Assembly: GCA_014706295.1 (NCBI GenBank)
Contig: JACSVZ010000001.1
Span: 2,454,379 to 2,518,378, forward strand
Direction of reading: 5' to 3'
Length of the DNA: 64,000 nt
Source of the DNA: Lycocorax pyrrhopterus obiensis
Taxonomy: Eukaryota > Chordata > Aves > Passeriformes > Paradisaeidae
In this document: positions 10,467-22,042 of the stretch, piece by piece
Position numbering within the stretch: position 1 is the stretch's first letter
Layout of the letters: each line of letters starts with the position of its first letter
Translations under genes and position numbers: made by a program
The notes under the pieces: generated by a model
The model's database searches: none
What the model saw: the letters and a program-made list of their open reading frames with translations, nothing else
Told to the model about the DNA's origin: nothing

Positions 10467-10980
10467 GATCCCAGAATGGTTTGGGTTGGAAGGGACCTTA
10501 AAATCATCCAGTGCCACCCCTGCCATGGGCAGGGACACCTTCCACTGTCCCAGGCTGCTCCAAGCCCCAGTGTCCAACCTGGCCTTGGGCACTGCCAGGG
10601 ATCCAGGGGCAGCCACAGCTGCTCTGGGCACCCTGTGCCAGGGCCTGCCCACCCTCCCAGGGAACAATTCCTGCCCAAGATCCCATCCAGCCCTGCCCTC
10701 TGGCACTGGGAAGCCATTCCCTGTGTCCTGGCCCTCCAGCCCTTGCAAATTGTCTCTCTCCATGTTTCCTGCAGCTCCTTCAGGCCCTGCAAGGCCACAC
10801 TGAGCTCACCCCAAAGCTTCTCCTCTCCAGGCTGAACAATCCCAGCTCTCCCAGCCTTTCCTCCCAGCAGAGCTGCTCCATCCCTCTGCTCATCCTGGTG
10901 CCTCCTCTGGCCTCTCTCCAGCAGCTCCAGGTCCTCCCTGTGCTGGGCTCCAGGGCTGGGGCAGTTCTGCAGGTGGAGTA
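10467..10980 (-). mobile_element. CR1 LINE 3' fragment
   Basis: Reads from the 3' end: AGAATGGTTTGGGTTGGAAG, GCCATGGGCAGGGACACCTT, and on to GCCTCTCTCCAGCAGCTCCA. It is close in sequence and truncation point to 6537-7057 and 48747-49220. An A-rich run (10992-11045) follows its 5' end. Confidence 0.93.
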
Positions 10981-11549
10981 AATAAAACTGTGTTAAAAAA
11001 AAACAAACAAACAAGGGAAAACCCACAAAAACAAACAAAAAACCCCCACACACCAGAGGAACCCCAGAAAGAGCTCTCTCAACCCTGAAAACCAGGAGGA
11101 ACAAAAGAACTGCTTCAAGGGAGAGAAATATTCCCATGTGGGACAGGTAATCACTGTCAGCACAGATGTAGTGACAGGTGAATTCCCTTCCCACCTCCAG
11201 ACTGTGGGCACCAATATTCCACTGAGAAGCTCCTTTTCAGTTTAGTTTTGATTTTCTGAAGGAATTCCCATTCCCAAATGAAGCCTAAAATTGTCAGTCT
11301 TACCATTTGTCCAAATTTGGCAAGGATTTTCCAAGTGGACGAATGCAGCAAGCTCCTGACAATGAGAGGGCTCGGTGCCAAAAATTCCAGCCTTTGCTCT
11401 GATGCTTGAACTCTTTCACTGATTTTGCTGAAATCCTCCAAAATAGTTCAGTGGGAGGTGGATACCCTGTAAATTTATAATTTGATTCAACAAAAAGAAA
11501 TGCTGTTACTTGAGAGGGAATTTTCATAAGGACAGAGGGAATGATTTTA

Positions 11550-11800
11550 AATTGAAAGAGAGCAGGGTTAGATGGGATATTGGGCAGGAATTGTTCCCTG
11601 GGAGGGTGGGCAGGCCCTGGCACAGGGTGCCCAGAGCAGCTGTGGCTGCCCCTGGATCCCTGGCAGTGCCCAAGGCCAGGTTGGACACTGGGGCTTGGAG
11701 CAGCCTGGGACAGTGGGAGGTGTCCCTGCCATGGCAGGGGTGGCACTGGATGGGCTTTAAGGTCCCTTCCAACCCAAACCATTCAGGGATTCTGTGATTT
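11550..11800 (+). mobile_element. CR1 LINE 3' fragment
   Basis: 5'-truncated copy with core GGGCAGGAATTGTTCCCTGG and intact 3' end AAGGTCCCTTCCAACCC, then ATTCAGGGATTCTGTGATTT, which keeps two of the characteristic octamer repeats. Confidence 0.92.
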
Positions 11801-12194
11801 AGGAGCTCTGAATTAATGTAGAAATGCAGTAGCTACTGTGGTAGGACAGCTCTTAATGACTTAATTTCTATAATTGTTCCTGCTGTTGTTTTGTGCATTG
11901 CTGTGCTCAGGTGCAAGAACAGGATTAAATAAATATATTTGGATTATTCCTGAGTTTATCAAAAAGAACTAAACTAAGAGGGTTCATATTTTGCTCCAGT
12001 CCATCCTGGATGTGACTTGTGGAGTCAACCAAACCCACATTTCACTTGGCCCTTCAGTTGTTGTTTTTAAGTTTTGCTGAGCCAAAACTGAATAGAAGAA
12101 CTCCAGGAACAAATGAACCCAAACTGAAAGCAAAGGGAAACATTGTATGGACTTCAGTAGAATGATCCATACATTTGTTTTTCTTCCTGATTAT

Positions 12195-12265
12195 CACAGA
12201 ATCCTCGTGTAATGGTTTGGGTTGGAAGGGACCTTAAAGATCATCCAGTTCCAACCACCTTCCAC
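12195..12265 (-). mobile_element. 71-bp CR1 tail with 16-bp target-site duplication
   Basis: The insert reads from its 3' end CACAGAATCC, then AATGGTTTGGGTTGGAAGGG, GATCATCCAGTTCCAACC and ACCTTCCAC, with an internal deletion where GCCATGGGCAGGG normally lies. It is flanked by the identical 16-mer TTTTCTTCCTGATTAT at 12179-12194 and 12266-12281. Such a duplication is typical of L1-type target-primed insertion and unusual for CR1. Confidence 0.85.
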
Positions 12266-12515
12266 TTTTCTTCCTGATTATTTCTGGGACACTATTTAAC
12301 AAATATATTTAAATTGTTTAGAATGATCAGGTTTCTATATTTGCCTCAACCCAGAGCTGAAATGTATGGATTAGTTGGTACAGAATGACAGCATTCCTCA
12401 TTTGGAATAACCATAGGGAAGCTGGGGTTACCCAAACTTTTTTTGTGTACCCAGAACCTCTTTTTCTGGGTTTTTTAAAATAGTTTTGAAATCTTTGCTC
12501 AGAGGACAGTGGTGT

Positions 12516-12546
12516 AGAATCATAGAATGGTTTGGGTTGGAAGGAT
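12516..12546 (-). mobile_element. 31-bp CR1 3' tail
   Basis: AGAATCATAGAATGGTTTGG then GTTGGAAGGA is just the last 30 bases of a CR1 in reverse. It is either an extremely truncated insertion or a remnant. Confidence 0.7.
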
Positions 12547-14602
12547 TTGATTTAAGGAATTCAGCAGGAGAAGTTCTACAGTTGATACAAAGCCATGATG
12601 ACAAAATCCTACACTTGTAAGTTCACTACTTGCCACCAGAAGAGCTCAGAGATGATGAAGTCTAATAAAACAGTAATGTCAAATATTGCTCGTGTGTTGG
12701 ACAATTTTGAGCTCATTTCATGGTTTCTATAAGCACATTTGACAAAGTGTTTTTCAGAGCACCTGGGTGGAAAGGCTGTTCTTTAACACCGAGGAGGGAG
12801 CAGAAGAAATAAGTGATGCCCTGAACAACAGGAAGTAAATTGAAAACCATTATCTTTGGTGGAGAAATCAGCAAATCCCAGCTCTGCACCACACAAGGGG
12901 TGGTGTTCCTGAATGCCTCAGAAAGGAGGAAGGTAATAAAAAAGAAATTAAAATCTCTGCACCACATAGAGGGACTGTACACACATTAAATCTCACCAAT
13001 GTTTTCTAAAACATTTCCCCACTGCACAGAAATTTCCTTTTCATTAAAAATTATGCTTTAAAATATACCAGACCTAAAAGAACTAATGAGAAAAGACTAC
13101 AGAAGGCAACAAAATAAACTTATTTATTCACAGAGCAAGGTGAGAAAAGCTGATTGAGATGAAACAAAGCTGGGGGAAAATCCAGAAAGAAAGTCTAAAG
13201 AAAGTGTTTAAATTGAGAGAGGTACAATGAAAGGAAAAAACCTCGTAAAGTATAATATTTAAGGTATTTAAGAATGAACTATTTTTCCAGCCAAAATACA
13301 CAGCTTGAAGGGAATTCCCTCAGAGTAACTGTCATTAGATACCTTAAAAAGGGCTTGAGCTGACTGAAAATTGCACTGAGCTTTACTTGCCACTCAAAAG
13401 GATTAGCAAATAAGGAAAATAATGTTATGAAACGTGTAGGGGGTGACAAAAACAGTGGATAAAACAAAACAAGTGGTTTAGACATTAAAAAAAATAATGG
13501 AAGAGTCTGGCAGGGAAAGAAAATAATGACTGAATTTCCTGAATAAAAAGTACTTAGGAATCAGAAAAAAAAATAAAGAAAGAAATAATTCGGTATTAAT
13601 TAGGTATTTTTTCCTAAGAAAAGGTTGTGTTATGATATCCTGAATGATGATGGGCAAGTTGATATCTATAAAAATGTTGTGGAAAAAGAAACTTTACAAA
13701 ATAGTGAATATTGCAGGCTTGTGTGTGAGAACTGATGGATATGGAGGAAATGTTTGGGAATTTGGCAGATAGAGTTTGCATATCCTATGGCAGGATACAG
13801 GTATGTAGAATAAAACCACTACAAAATAAATGCACATTCCAACTAAAACTTGTATATTCTGCCAGCAGCAATGAATTGTAGTAGGCAGTCTTAGAAAAAT
13901 GTGTTTTGTTAAAAGGATTTTCAAATAATATTAAAATAATCATGAAAAATTAATGTGCAAAATTGACTGACTCTGAGTGCTGATAGCACTTGAAAAATAA
14001 TGTGGGATTTATACAGATATTGAAAACATTGACAGTTGTATTAAACAAAAAAGTGTGGTGCCCAACATTTATGTGGAAGCAAAGTTTTGCAGTGACCTCA
14101 AAGGGGACTGGAATGGAACAGAACTTTTTATAAAATTTTTAAATATTGATTTGTGACAAGGGAAAAACAAATCATATCAGGATTTGATCTCCACACCCTC
14201 AGCTATTTACATTTTCCTGTGACATAAATAGCTTTGGAAACTCCCAAGTGTAAGATTACAATTCATGGCTCAGTTTTTACCTGCTGATGTTTCTCTCTCC
14301 TGGTTGTAAGGAGTGTGTAACTGGGGTGCAGGGTGAGGTGTGGTAATGGCAGGATATTTCCATCCTGACTGCTCTGGTGGTTGGAGCTTCCCGAGGCAGT
14401 GAACACAGATTTTTTAGTTTTCTTCTTGTCAAACAGAAGGAAAACTGTGTAACTCAGTCCCTTAAATAGATTTTTCCATTGGTACATTATAGATAGGAGA
14501 TACCAACCCAAAATGTTAAGTGATATAATGTTTTTAACGCTGTATTTTCAGTATTTTAGACTGGAGTAAGGGACAGTATTGAAATTATTTTTAAATTTCA
14601 TA

Positions 14603-14726
14603 GAAGGCTGGATGGGGCTTGGAGCAGCCTGGGACAGTGGAAGGTGTCCCTGCCCATGGCAGGGGTGGCACTCGATGGGCTTTAAGGTCCTTTCCAACCC
14701 AAACCACTCCACGATTCTGTGATTTT
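14603..14726 (+). mobile_element. CR1 LINE 3' fragment
   Basis: Short copy from GGCTGGATGGGGCTTGGAGC to AAGGTCCTTTCCAACCC and CACGATTCTGTGATTTT. It lacks the GGACATT segment that normally precedes GGGGCTTGG, as in the related older copies. Confidence 0.88.
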
Positions 14727-14887
14727 GAGCTGAGCTTGAGGAAAGACTCACAAACCCAAATAATTTCTGTCAGGATAAGGAACAGAGTGGGCAGGGCCCA
14801 AAGACCATTGGGGTGTAAAAGGAACACTCAGAGAAAGCAAAATCACAGAGAAAATTCCTGTTCTTGCCTCTGAGTTCATTGGGCAAG

Positions 14888-15388
14888 TTCCACAAAATCC
14901 CAGGATTCCTGAGGCTGGAAAAGCCCTCCCAGCCCATCGAGGCCCAGCTGTGCCCGATGCCCACCTTGTCCCCAGCCCAGAGCACTGAGTGCCACGTCCA
15001 GGCCTTCCTGGGACACCTCCAGGGATGGGCACTCCAAACCTCCCTGGGCAGCTCTTTCCAAGGCCTGACCACCCTTTCCATGAGGAAATTCCTGCTGGTG
15101 TCCACCCTGAGCCTCCCCTGGCCCAGCCTGAGGCCGTTCCCTCTCCTCCTGTCCCTGTTCCCTGGGAGCAGAGCCCGACCCCCCCCGGCTGCCCCCTCCT
15201 GTCAGGGAGTTGTGCAGAGCCACAAGGTCCCCCCTGAGCCTCCTTTGCTCCAGGCTGAGCCCCTTTCCCAGCTCCCTCAGCTGCTCCTGGGGCTCCAGCC
15301 CCTTCCCAGCTCCATTCCCTGCCCTGGACACGCTCCAGCCCCTCCAGGGCTCTCCTGCAGGAGCCAGAACTGGACACAGCCCTTGAGG
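14888..15388 (-). mobile_element. CR1 LINE 3' fragment (second subfamily)
   Basis: Reads from the 3' end CCTGAGGCTGGAAAAGCCCT, GAGCACTGAGTGCCACGTCC, to CTGGACACGCTCCAGCCCCT and GGAGCCAGAACTGGACACAG. Shorter relatives are at 20874-21110, 40036-40208 and 56665-56852; the plus-strand copy 52790-53690 shares its central part. Confidence 0.9.
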
Positions 15389-15649
15389 TGTTAAATCCAT
15401 GTTGTCCCAAATCCATGTTGTTCAGGAGCTGAAGAATTGGCTGCAGTGTGTTCCCCACTAACCAGGTGGGGAAGGCAAACATGAAGATCCATGTTTAAGT
15501 GTTCCCAGGATTTCCAGGGACAATGAGCTTCCTAGACAAAGCATCATGTGGGAAATAATTAAAAAAAAAGCCTTTATGCAGAAGAAGCAGGAGAAGAATG
15601 GATCAAAAACTGGCTGGATGAGAGGAAACAGAAATAAAACAGAACTCAA

Positions 15650-15925
15650 AGGTCAGTTTTCAGAGGAGGGGAGATCACAGGAGGAGTCTGCAGGGAGCTG
15701 TGCTGTGACTGGTGCTGCTTAATGTATTTCTCAATGATCTGGAGAAAGGGGCTGAGCAGGGAGACACCACAGATTGCTAAAGGTATTGAGGTACTCAGGT
15801 AAAGGAAAGGTAGAGGACAAATTGTGATGCAGTTAAAGGGCTGGCTGGAGAACTGAAGAAAGACCTTTCAAGACTGAGTGACTGGATAATAAAATAACAG
15901 ATAAAATCTGATATAGTAAAGTGGT
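15650..15925 (+). mobile_element. Old CR1 fragment from the end of ORF2
   Basis: Contains GTATTTCTCAATGATCTGGA and GGGCTGAGCAGGGAGAC, equivalent to the CR1 stretch encoding the end of the reverse transcriptase region, where relatives read TTYATCAAYGATCTGGA. The same landmark starts the copy at 52790. It is decayed, with many stops. Confidence 0.55.
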
Positions 15926-16207
15926 GCACATGGGGGGGAAATTCTTTGTACATAAGGATGGTTTGTAAGTTGTTTTTCCACTCACAAATGAGATCTTTGG
16001 GTTCTGATTAATATTTCCATGAAAATATCACCGCAATGTTCCCTTCTACTGAGAGAAACAAATCAAATATTTGGAATTATTAAGAGAACAAAACAGAGAT
16101 CATTGCAGCACACCCACCCTGGTATAAATCCATAGTTCCCTGCTTATTGAGCAGTGTGGGCAGTTCTTTTCCTGACATCTCAAAAAGGCTTCCAGTACCT
16201 GAAGGAG

Positions 16208-16565
16208 TTGACAAGAAAGAGGGAGAGAGACAATTTCCAAGGGCTGCAGGGCCAGGACACAGGGAATGGCTTCCCAGTGCCAGAGGGCAGGGCTGGATGG
16301 GATCTTGGGAAGGAATTGTTCCCTGGGAGGGTGGGCAGGCCCTGGCACAGGGTGCCCAGAGCAGCTGTGGCTGCCCCTGGATCCCTGGCAGTGCCCAAGG
16401 CCAGGTTGGACATTGGGGCTTGGAGCAGCCTGGGACAGTGGAAGGTGTCCCTGCCATGGCAGGGGTGGAGCTGGATGATTTTTAAGGTTCCTCCCAACCC
16501 AAACCATTCTGGGATTCTGTGCTTTCTATGTTTTTGTAATTCCCTGGTTCTGTGATTCCGTGATC
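16208..16565 (+). mobile_element. CR1 LINE 3' fragment
   Basis: Songbird-type copy starting GAAAGAGGGAGAGAGACAAT with core GGGCAGG changed to GGGAAGG, and 3' end AAGGTTCCTCCCAACCC. An extended tail of TTCTGTG-like octamers runs to about 16565. Confidence 0.92.
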
Positions 16566-18357
16566 TCAACATGCCAGGTTTGAAAAACTGAATTTTGGAC
16601 CTCTCATCCCAACATTCCCTTACACCCTTAGCCATGGCCTTCAGGGACAACTGGGAGCTGCTGCAGAGAGCCCTGGGTTTGTAGTTTAGGACACTGTTGG
16701 GAAAAGGAGCAGCAAATGCTTGGAAAAGTTTCCCACTTCGGAAGTAACTTTGAAGCAGTTTTTTCCCCTGTGGAACAGATCCTTGTTGCCTGTAAAAACC
16801 TTGTGTTGTTGTCCCTTTGGCTAAGAAGGTGATGCTTAGAATCTGGAATTTGGGTAAAAATTGATACCACAGAGTTGGCATATTTACTATAATTTATTAC
16901 ACATCGATTTCACTGCCTTGAAAAGCAACATAAAAAAGACAACAAAAAGTTCTTTCTTGTGACAATCTAAGTAAGAAATATTTTTTGCTGCTGTTTTCAG
17001 CCTTTGAAACTTACAGTTGCTTATAAATTTCCCTGACCAAAATATTACCCTTCCAAAAAAACTCCCCAAATTCTCCTTGTTCATTCTACTTAAAACAGGA
17101 AAAAAAAAAAAAAGAGAGAGAGAGGAGTTTTAAAGAATAAAAAATCAGCCTGAAGCAACACCCAGGACAGAAAACTTCTTCCAAGCAGTTAAAGCTTGGC
17201 AAACCTGCAAACAATGGAAAACAAACAAACAAGGATCAGTTGAATGTTTGTCTCAGCCTGAATGTTCTGGACACACACAAAAAGCCTCCCAAACGATCCT
17301 AAACCCTCCAAAATAAGGTCAGGAAGTGTTCTGTTCCTGATGTTTCACGCTGGAAAATCCCCTGTGCACTCTGTCCATCCCAGGTATAAAGTTCATGTGT
17401 AAATTTGAGCATTGCTTTTTATTAGTCTCCCATGTATATAAATGGCATTAATTAGTATTTAATTAATAGAATCTTCAAAAATGTATTAGTTCAGACTTTT
17501 TTGTGTCAAAAATGAGATTTACATTTGATACTCATACACCTAGAACGGACTAGAGTTTATCCTAACAGAACAAATTGAATAAATAGAGTAGGTACATTAC
17601 ATAAAGTTTTTTAGATATTTATACTATTATACATGCATTTGGCTACTTGGAATTTTCTCTGTGCTTTTCATTTAACTTTGGTTGAATTTTTAACTGGAAT
17701 TCTTTATGTTCTGCTTGAAATTTGGGTTCAGCAGTCCAGTTTCACCTATTTGAGGTAACACCTTTCAAAACCTCCTCTATCAATATATCAAAATTCATTT
17801 GTGGTTTATTGTGAAAAGACTTGATGTGACACAGAGGTTGGAAGAGGGAAAAGCAATGGGATTGAGGTGATTTTTCAGCTTTTGTTTTTCATAACTGGGT
17901 TGTATAAACCAAGAGAGAAACTTTCTGTGCTGGGAGCACGAGTGTTGTGTGTCCTGCTCCATGATGGGAGCGTTCAGCAGCACCAGGCTGAGCATTCATA
18001 AACCTGATGGGCTCTGCACACAAAAATATCAAATACCTGGAGTTACGTTAATTTTATTGCCCAGAAAGGAAAGAATTTATGGGCAATGCTCTTAGCAGAG
18101 AGCACAGATGTGGTTTGGTGCAACCCCTGGCACAGAGAGTTTCTTGTGCAGCTGCTGCTCAATGAAATCTTTTCCATCTCCACACATTTGCCAACTTTAG
18201 CAAGGCCATTGGACAATTTCAAACCTGACAGATTTCTTGGGAAACAATTCAACTATTTATGAAATACCACTTAAACAAGCAACACAGCTCATCTTCCATT
18301 GCGCTACCAATGCTTGCCAGTTGTCCCCATTTTAAACCACTTTTTTCCATTCCTCAT
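16566..18357. other. Intergenic, AT-rich, no gene recognised
   Basis: Single-copy, AT-rich DNA with a purine microsatellite (17101-17128: poly-A then GA repeats). No exon, RNA gene or CR1 copy recognised. Confidence 0.5.
17101..17128 (+). repeat. Poly-A / (GA)n microsatellite
   Basis: About 14 A residues followed by five to six GA units. Confidence 0.85.
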
Positions 18358-18642
18358 ATCACAGAATCATAGATCCCAGAATGGTTTGGGTTGGAAGGGA
18401 CCTTAAAGCCCATCCAGTGCCACCCCTGCCATGGGCAGGGACACCTTCCACTGTCCCAGGCTGCTCCAAGCCCCAATGTCCAACCTGGCCTTGGCCACTG
18501 CCAGGGATCCAGGGGCAGCCACAGCTGCTCTGGGCACCCTGTGCCAGGGCCTGCCCAAGCCTCCCAGGGAACAATTCCTGCCCAAGATCCCATCCAGCCC
18601 TGCCCTCTGGCACTGGGAAGCCATTCCCTGTGTCCTGGCACT
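18358..18642 (-). mobile_element. CR1 LINE 3' fragment
   Basis: Reads from the 3' end ATCACAGAATCATAG, GAATGGTTTGGGTTGGAAGG and on to AGCCATTCCCTGTGTCCTGG. Its 5' end abuts a second CR1 tail in the opposite orientation. Confidence 0.92.
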
Positions 18643-18685
18643 CCTTTATGGTCCCTTCCAACCCAAACCAGTCTGTGATTCTACG
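18643..18685 (+). mobile_element. 43-bp CR1 3' tail in opposite orientation
   Basis: CTTTATGGTCCCTTCCAACC then CAAACCAGTCTGTGATTCTA is a CR1 3' end on the plus strand. With 18358-18642 it makes roughly 40-bp terminal inverted repeats around a 240-bp core. Confidence 0.85.
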
Positions 18686-19684
18686 CCAGATTCTTTTTTT
18701 GGGGTGCTGGACTCTTTGCAAAGTTTTCTGATGTCCTGAAAGCCAGGAAGGACTTCTCCATGGTTGTTTTTTAACTCCTCCTGGCAGTTCTGCAGGTGGG
18801 TGGGAGTCACTGACCGTGACAGCAGGGATTAGACAGCCCTGAAGCCTCTTTAAAAGGATGGGGATGGAGAACTGCAAGGTCTGGACTCCTCCACCTCTTT
18901 ACACCTCCAGGGGGAACTGGGGCCTGATTTACACAAGGCAGAGTGGGCTGGCTCCAGCACCAAATAATTTGTGTGCCATTGTCCTTCCCACACCAGTTTC
19001 AGACTGGTGTCCACAGTGCTTCCCACACAGGTGCCCGTGGCGCTGTGCCCTCTCCAGAGTTTCAGCCAGCCTGGGGAAGCTACCCTGGGAATGCTCCAGG
19101 GATATCCTTGCCCTGGGAGCACAGCCCTGCCCAGCAGTTATTTTAGGAGCTCCATCCTGGCAGGACTGGGCCCTGCAGGCCTGGCTGGTCCCTCTGGAAT
19201 GCAGAGGGATCTCAGCATAAGGTCAGCACCGACCTTGCCCTGCCAGTTCCCTGGAATAGCTCACGGAGGGGAAATGCAGGCCCCAAAAACGATGCCCTAC
19301 AAAAGAGGAGTGCTGGCCCACAGAGCAATTAGCCTACATTAGTGATGCCACAGAACACGCTCCAGGGCCACAGCAGTGGGGACACCCAGGGAACTGGGGC
19401 TGAAATGCACCTCACAGGGAGGTAATGCACACACAGCTCCTCTGGTTTATGTGCACAGCAGAAAATACAAACTCTTCGTATTCTGGATTAATAACTCTGA
19501 GTGGATCACCCCTTGATTACACCCTCAGCTCTTGTAATGGTTTTTTATTCCTCACAGTGCTCAGCCACCTCTGACAGACCCACCTTGGGCACAGGTGGTG
19601 AATAAAGAGGTTCAGAGATATTCTGTGAAAGCTGCTGGCTGGCTGGAGGATTGATCCTGGCTGATCACTAAACCATCTCTCACT
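18686..19684. other. Intergenic single-copy DNA
   Basis: Moderately GC-rich single-copy sequence. Overlapping open frames around 18858-19342 have no recognisable similarity and no splice logic. The right end (from about 19615) resembles decayed repeat. Confidence 0.45.
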
Positions 19685-19689
19685 TTGGG

Positions 19690-19766
19690 AAAAGCTGAAC
19701 TGTTACAGGAAGTTTCACCTGAACGTCAGGAAGAACTTTCCTCTGCAGTGACTGAGCACTGGACTT
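19690..19766 (+). mobile_element. Old CR1-like fragment
   Basis: GAACGTCAGGAAGAACTTTC and GACTGAGCACTGG resemble the CR1 subfamily in which a GAGCACTGG stretch precedes the 3' end. It abuts an opposite-strand CR1 at 19767. Confidence 0.5.
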
Positions 19767-19925
19767 CTCTGGGCAACCTGTCTCAGGGCCTCACCACCCT
19801 CACAGGGAAGAATTTCTTTGTAATCTCTAATTTAAACTTACTCTTTTTTAGTTTAAGGCCATTCCTCCTTGTCCTGCCACTCCATGCTCTTGTAAAAAGT
19901 TCCTCTCCGTCTTTCTTGTATGTTG
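19767..19925 (-). mobile_element. Old CR1 fragment, internal part
   Basis: Contains TCTCTGGGCAACCTGTCTCA, then AGTTTAAGGCCATTCCTCCT and AAAAAGTTCCTCTCCGTCTT, which match the older CR1 pattern also seen at 22043-22430. The CR1 3' tail is missing. Confidence 0.7.
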
Positions 19926-20873
19926 AACTGGAATGGGATTGAGGATCTGGGAGGAAAAAAGGAACAGACAGCCAAGCATTCCTGCTCCTACTGCTTGAAG
20001 AATGACTTCTTAGCCTAATGAAGCTCCGTAAGTGACAATTTTAGAGAAATTTATTTGAAACTTGTCACAATTTCTTTTTCTCAGCTAGCAGGAGGTTGAT
20101 CAAGTGGACACCAAGCAGAACATACTTCTAAGAACTTTCTTGCATGGATTTGTGTCAGGATACCACAAAGAGCATGTGCTGGAATTTCAAGAACAACAAC
20201 CCTGTGGAAGCTGCACAAGGAGCTTTCTCCTGACAGCGAGAACAAAGTTTTGCTTTTGGCCAGCAAAGAAACCCATCCTTCTGCACAAGAGAGCAGGGAA
20301 TTTGTATTGAAAAGGGAAGGGGCCAGGGAAGGACCTGATTTTAATGGAACTGAGGACAGTTTTTGACTCTTCCAGGAATTCTGACAGAGAAGCAAAACCG
20401 GGCATTGAACAGGTGTAGGTAGATCCAATGATGTTACAGTCAGCAGAACCAAAGAAAGATTTTTAAAGAGACATGGATTGTGCTGGTCCTTTTGGATGTG
20501 AAGGAAACTTTATGATTAAATTAACCTTTTTTTTTCTTCATATTTTCAAACACAGAGAAACCAGATTCCTCTAAAAGTTGAAATTAAGGTCTTAGAGAAG
20601 CTCCCAGATGGGAAATACTTGACATTGTAGCATTTAATTTACAAAAGTTTTAAAGAATCACAATTCTTCAGAATGCCTGATTTTAACAGGAACTGTTCTG
20701 CACTCCTACAAATATATTTATCACGGAAAGTGGTCTCAGGAGGACTTCTGGGATACAACTTCCAAGTATACATTTTCCCTAGGATAACTAACATCCCTAG
20801 GATAACTAACACAGCCTTTTCCCCAGAGACTTCTTCCCCAGAAAACTCCATGGTTTTCGGGAAGGATTTTTCA
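19926..20873. other. Intergenic single-copy DNA
   Basis: No gene recognised. An 18-bp direct duplication with unit CCCTAGGATAACTAAC lies at 20777-20810. Confidence 0.5.
20777..20810. repeat. 18-bp tandem duplication
   Basis: CCCTAGGATAACTAAC occurs at 20777-20792 and again at 20795-20810 without mismatch. Confidence 0.85.
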
Positions 20874-21110
20874 CAGAATCAGAGTTATTGAGGTTGGAAA
20901 GGATCACCAAGAGCATCGAGTCCAAACCTGATCCCCACCTTGCCGCCAGCCCAGAGCACTGAGTTCCATGTCCAGACCTTCCTTGGACACCTCCAGGGAC
21001 GGGGACTCCAAACCTCCCTGGGCAGCCCCTTCCAATGCCTGACCACCCTTTCCATGGGAAGAAATTCCTCCTGGTGTCCAGAAATTCCTGCCTGATGTTT
21101 TAAACCAGAG
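20874..21110 (-). mobile_element. CR1 LINE 3' fragment (second subfamily)
   Basis: Reads CACAGAATCAGAG, GAGGTTGGAAAGGATCACCA, GAGCACTGAGTTCCATGTCC and ACCCTTTCCATGGGAAGAAA. Its truncation point is near the middle of the related copy at 14888. Confidence 0.88.
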
Positions 21111-21199
21111 AAGAAACTTTTCATACTCAGGAGCATGATCTTCACCATGAATGAGAACACCAAGGAACACAATTCCAGAGAGTAACAGGGAGAACTCAG

Positions 21200-21600
21200 G
21201 GAGATGCACATTTTTTTTCGGAACAAGCCTCATCCAGCAGCAATTCCAGGACCTTCTGGTCCAGAGGCGTGCCAACCTACACAATGTGCAGCTCTGGCTG
21301 TCAATCCAAAGCCGGTACTATCGAAGCCGGCTCTGATGATGACTCAAAAGCCGATCTATCTCCATCCGAATGGGTTACCATGGCAACCTCTCTGGCCTAA
21401 AAAGAGCTGGACCACATTAGTTACTTAGCAGCACCTTTTTGACAGGCGAAACACAAGCTGCTCCCTCCAGATGATGGTTTCATTTAGAATTGAGGCTGTC
21501 TGGGAGCTGCCGCGGTGCTCTGGGAAGTGTTAATGATGTAACCCACGGAGGAGAACTTCTGCTGGGACTTCAGGTTGGGGCCCGGTACCAAAGGAATTGA
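21200..21600. promoter_or_regulatory. Candidate conserved regulatory element between the two genes
   Basis: A CpG-containing stretch with no repeat similarity in otherwise CpG-poor intergenic DNA. It holds an AP-1 site TGACTCA at 21340-21346, a palindromic X-box GTTACCATGGCAAC at 21374-21387 and a CRE/E4BP4-like ATGATGTAAC. The open frames are short and interrupted, so regulatory DNA is more likely than an exon. Conservation was not tested. Confidence 0.4.
21374..21387. promoter_or_regulatory. X-box (RFX) motif
   Basis: GTTACCATGGCAAC matches the RFX consensus at every position with two half-sites and a 2-bp spacer. Confidence 0.65.
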
Positions 21601-22042
21601 GCTGTGTGGTGGCTTTGGTGGAGAAACACAACAGCAACATCATCTTTTTTTTCTGTATTACAATGGAATTCTTCCTGGAGATCTTCCAGCTTGGGTCTGG
21701 TGACCTAAGAAGGCCCTTCTCGCAGTGGATGTGCTGGATACAGAGGATTATTGGAATTGCTGCTGGTACAACACAGCATTTCCATCAAAAATTATACCCA
21801 AAGTACAAATGTTGAGCCCTGGAAAAGTCAGGGTGCCCATGGCTGCTGTGAAGGAAATCTGGAGTTCAGGCAGAGATGCAAACGCTCCAGAAGGAAAACT
21901 GCAGGGCTACAAGGGCAGGTTGGACCATGGAATGAAACCATCCATAGCACACAGTGAAGAGGCAAATGGGCCCCTCTACTCCATGTAGGAAGGCTGAAAA
22001 GGGAAAAACTAGGACATGTTACCCATAATCACACTCCACTAC

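Larger units (their letters stand above)
11801..14602. other. AT-rich intergenic DNA
   Basis: AT-rich with no exon-like segment recognised. It holds two very short CR1 tails (12195-12265, 12516-12546). A patch near 12427-12470 (TTACCCAAACTTTTTTTGTG) faintly resembles the end of an old hAT element, but too weakly to call. Confidence 0.5.

Noticed and set aside
12427..12475. Possible end of an old hAT (Charlie-like) transposon; similar hint at 41940-41965
   Set aside because: Only a short terminal-repeat-like word is present, with no partner repeat or target duplication visible.
18858..19342. Overlapping plus-strand open frames of 67-123 codons
   Set aside because: No similarity, three frames compete, and there is no exon border pattern.
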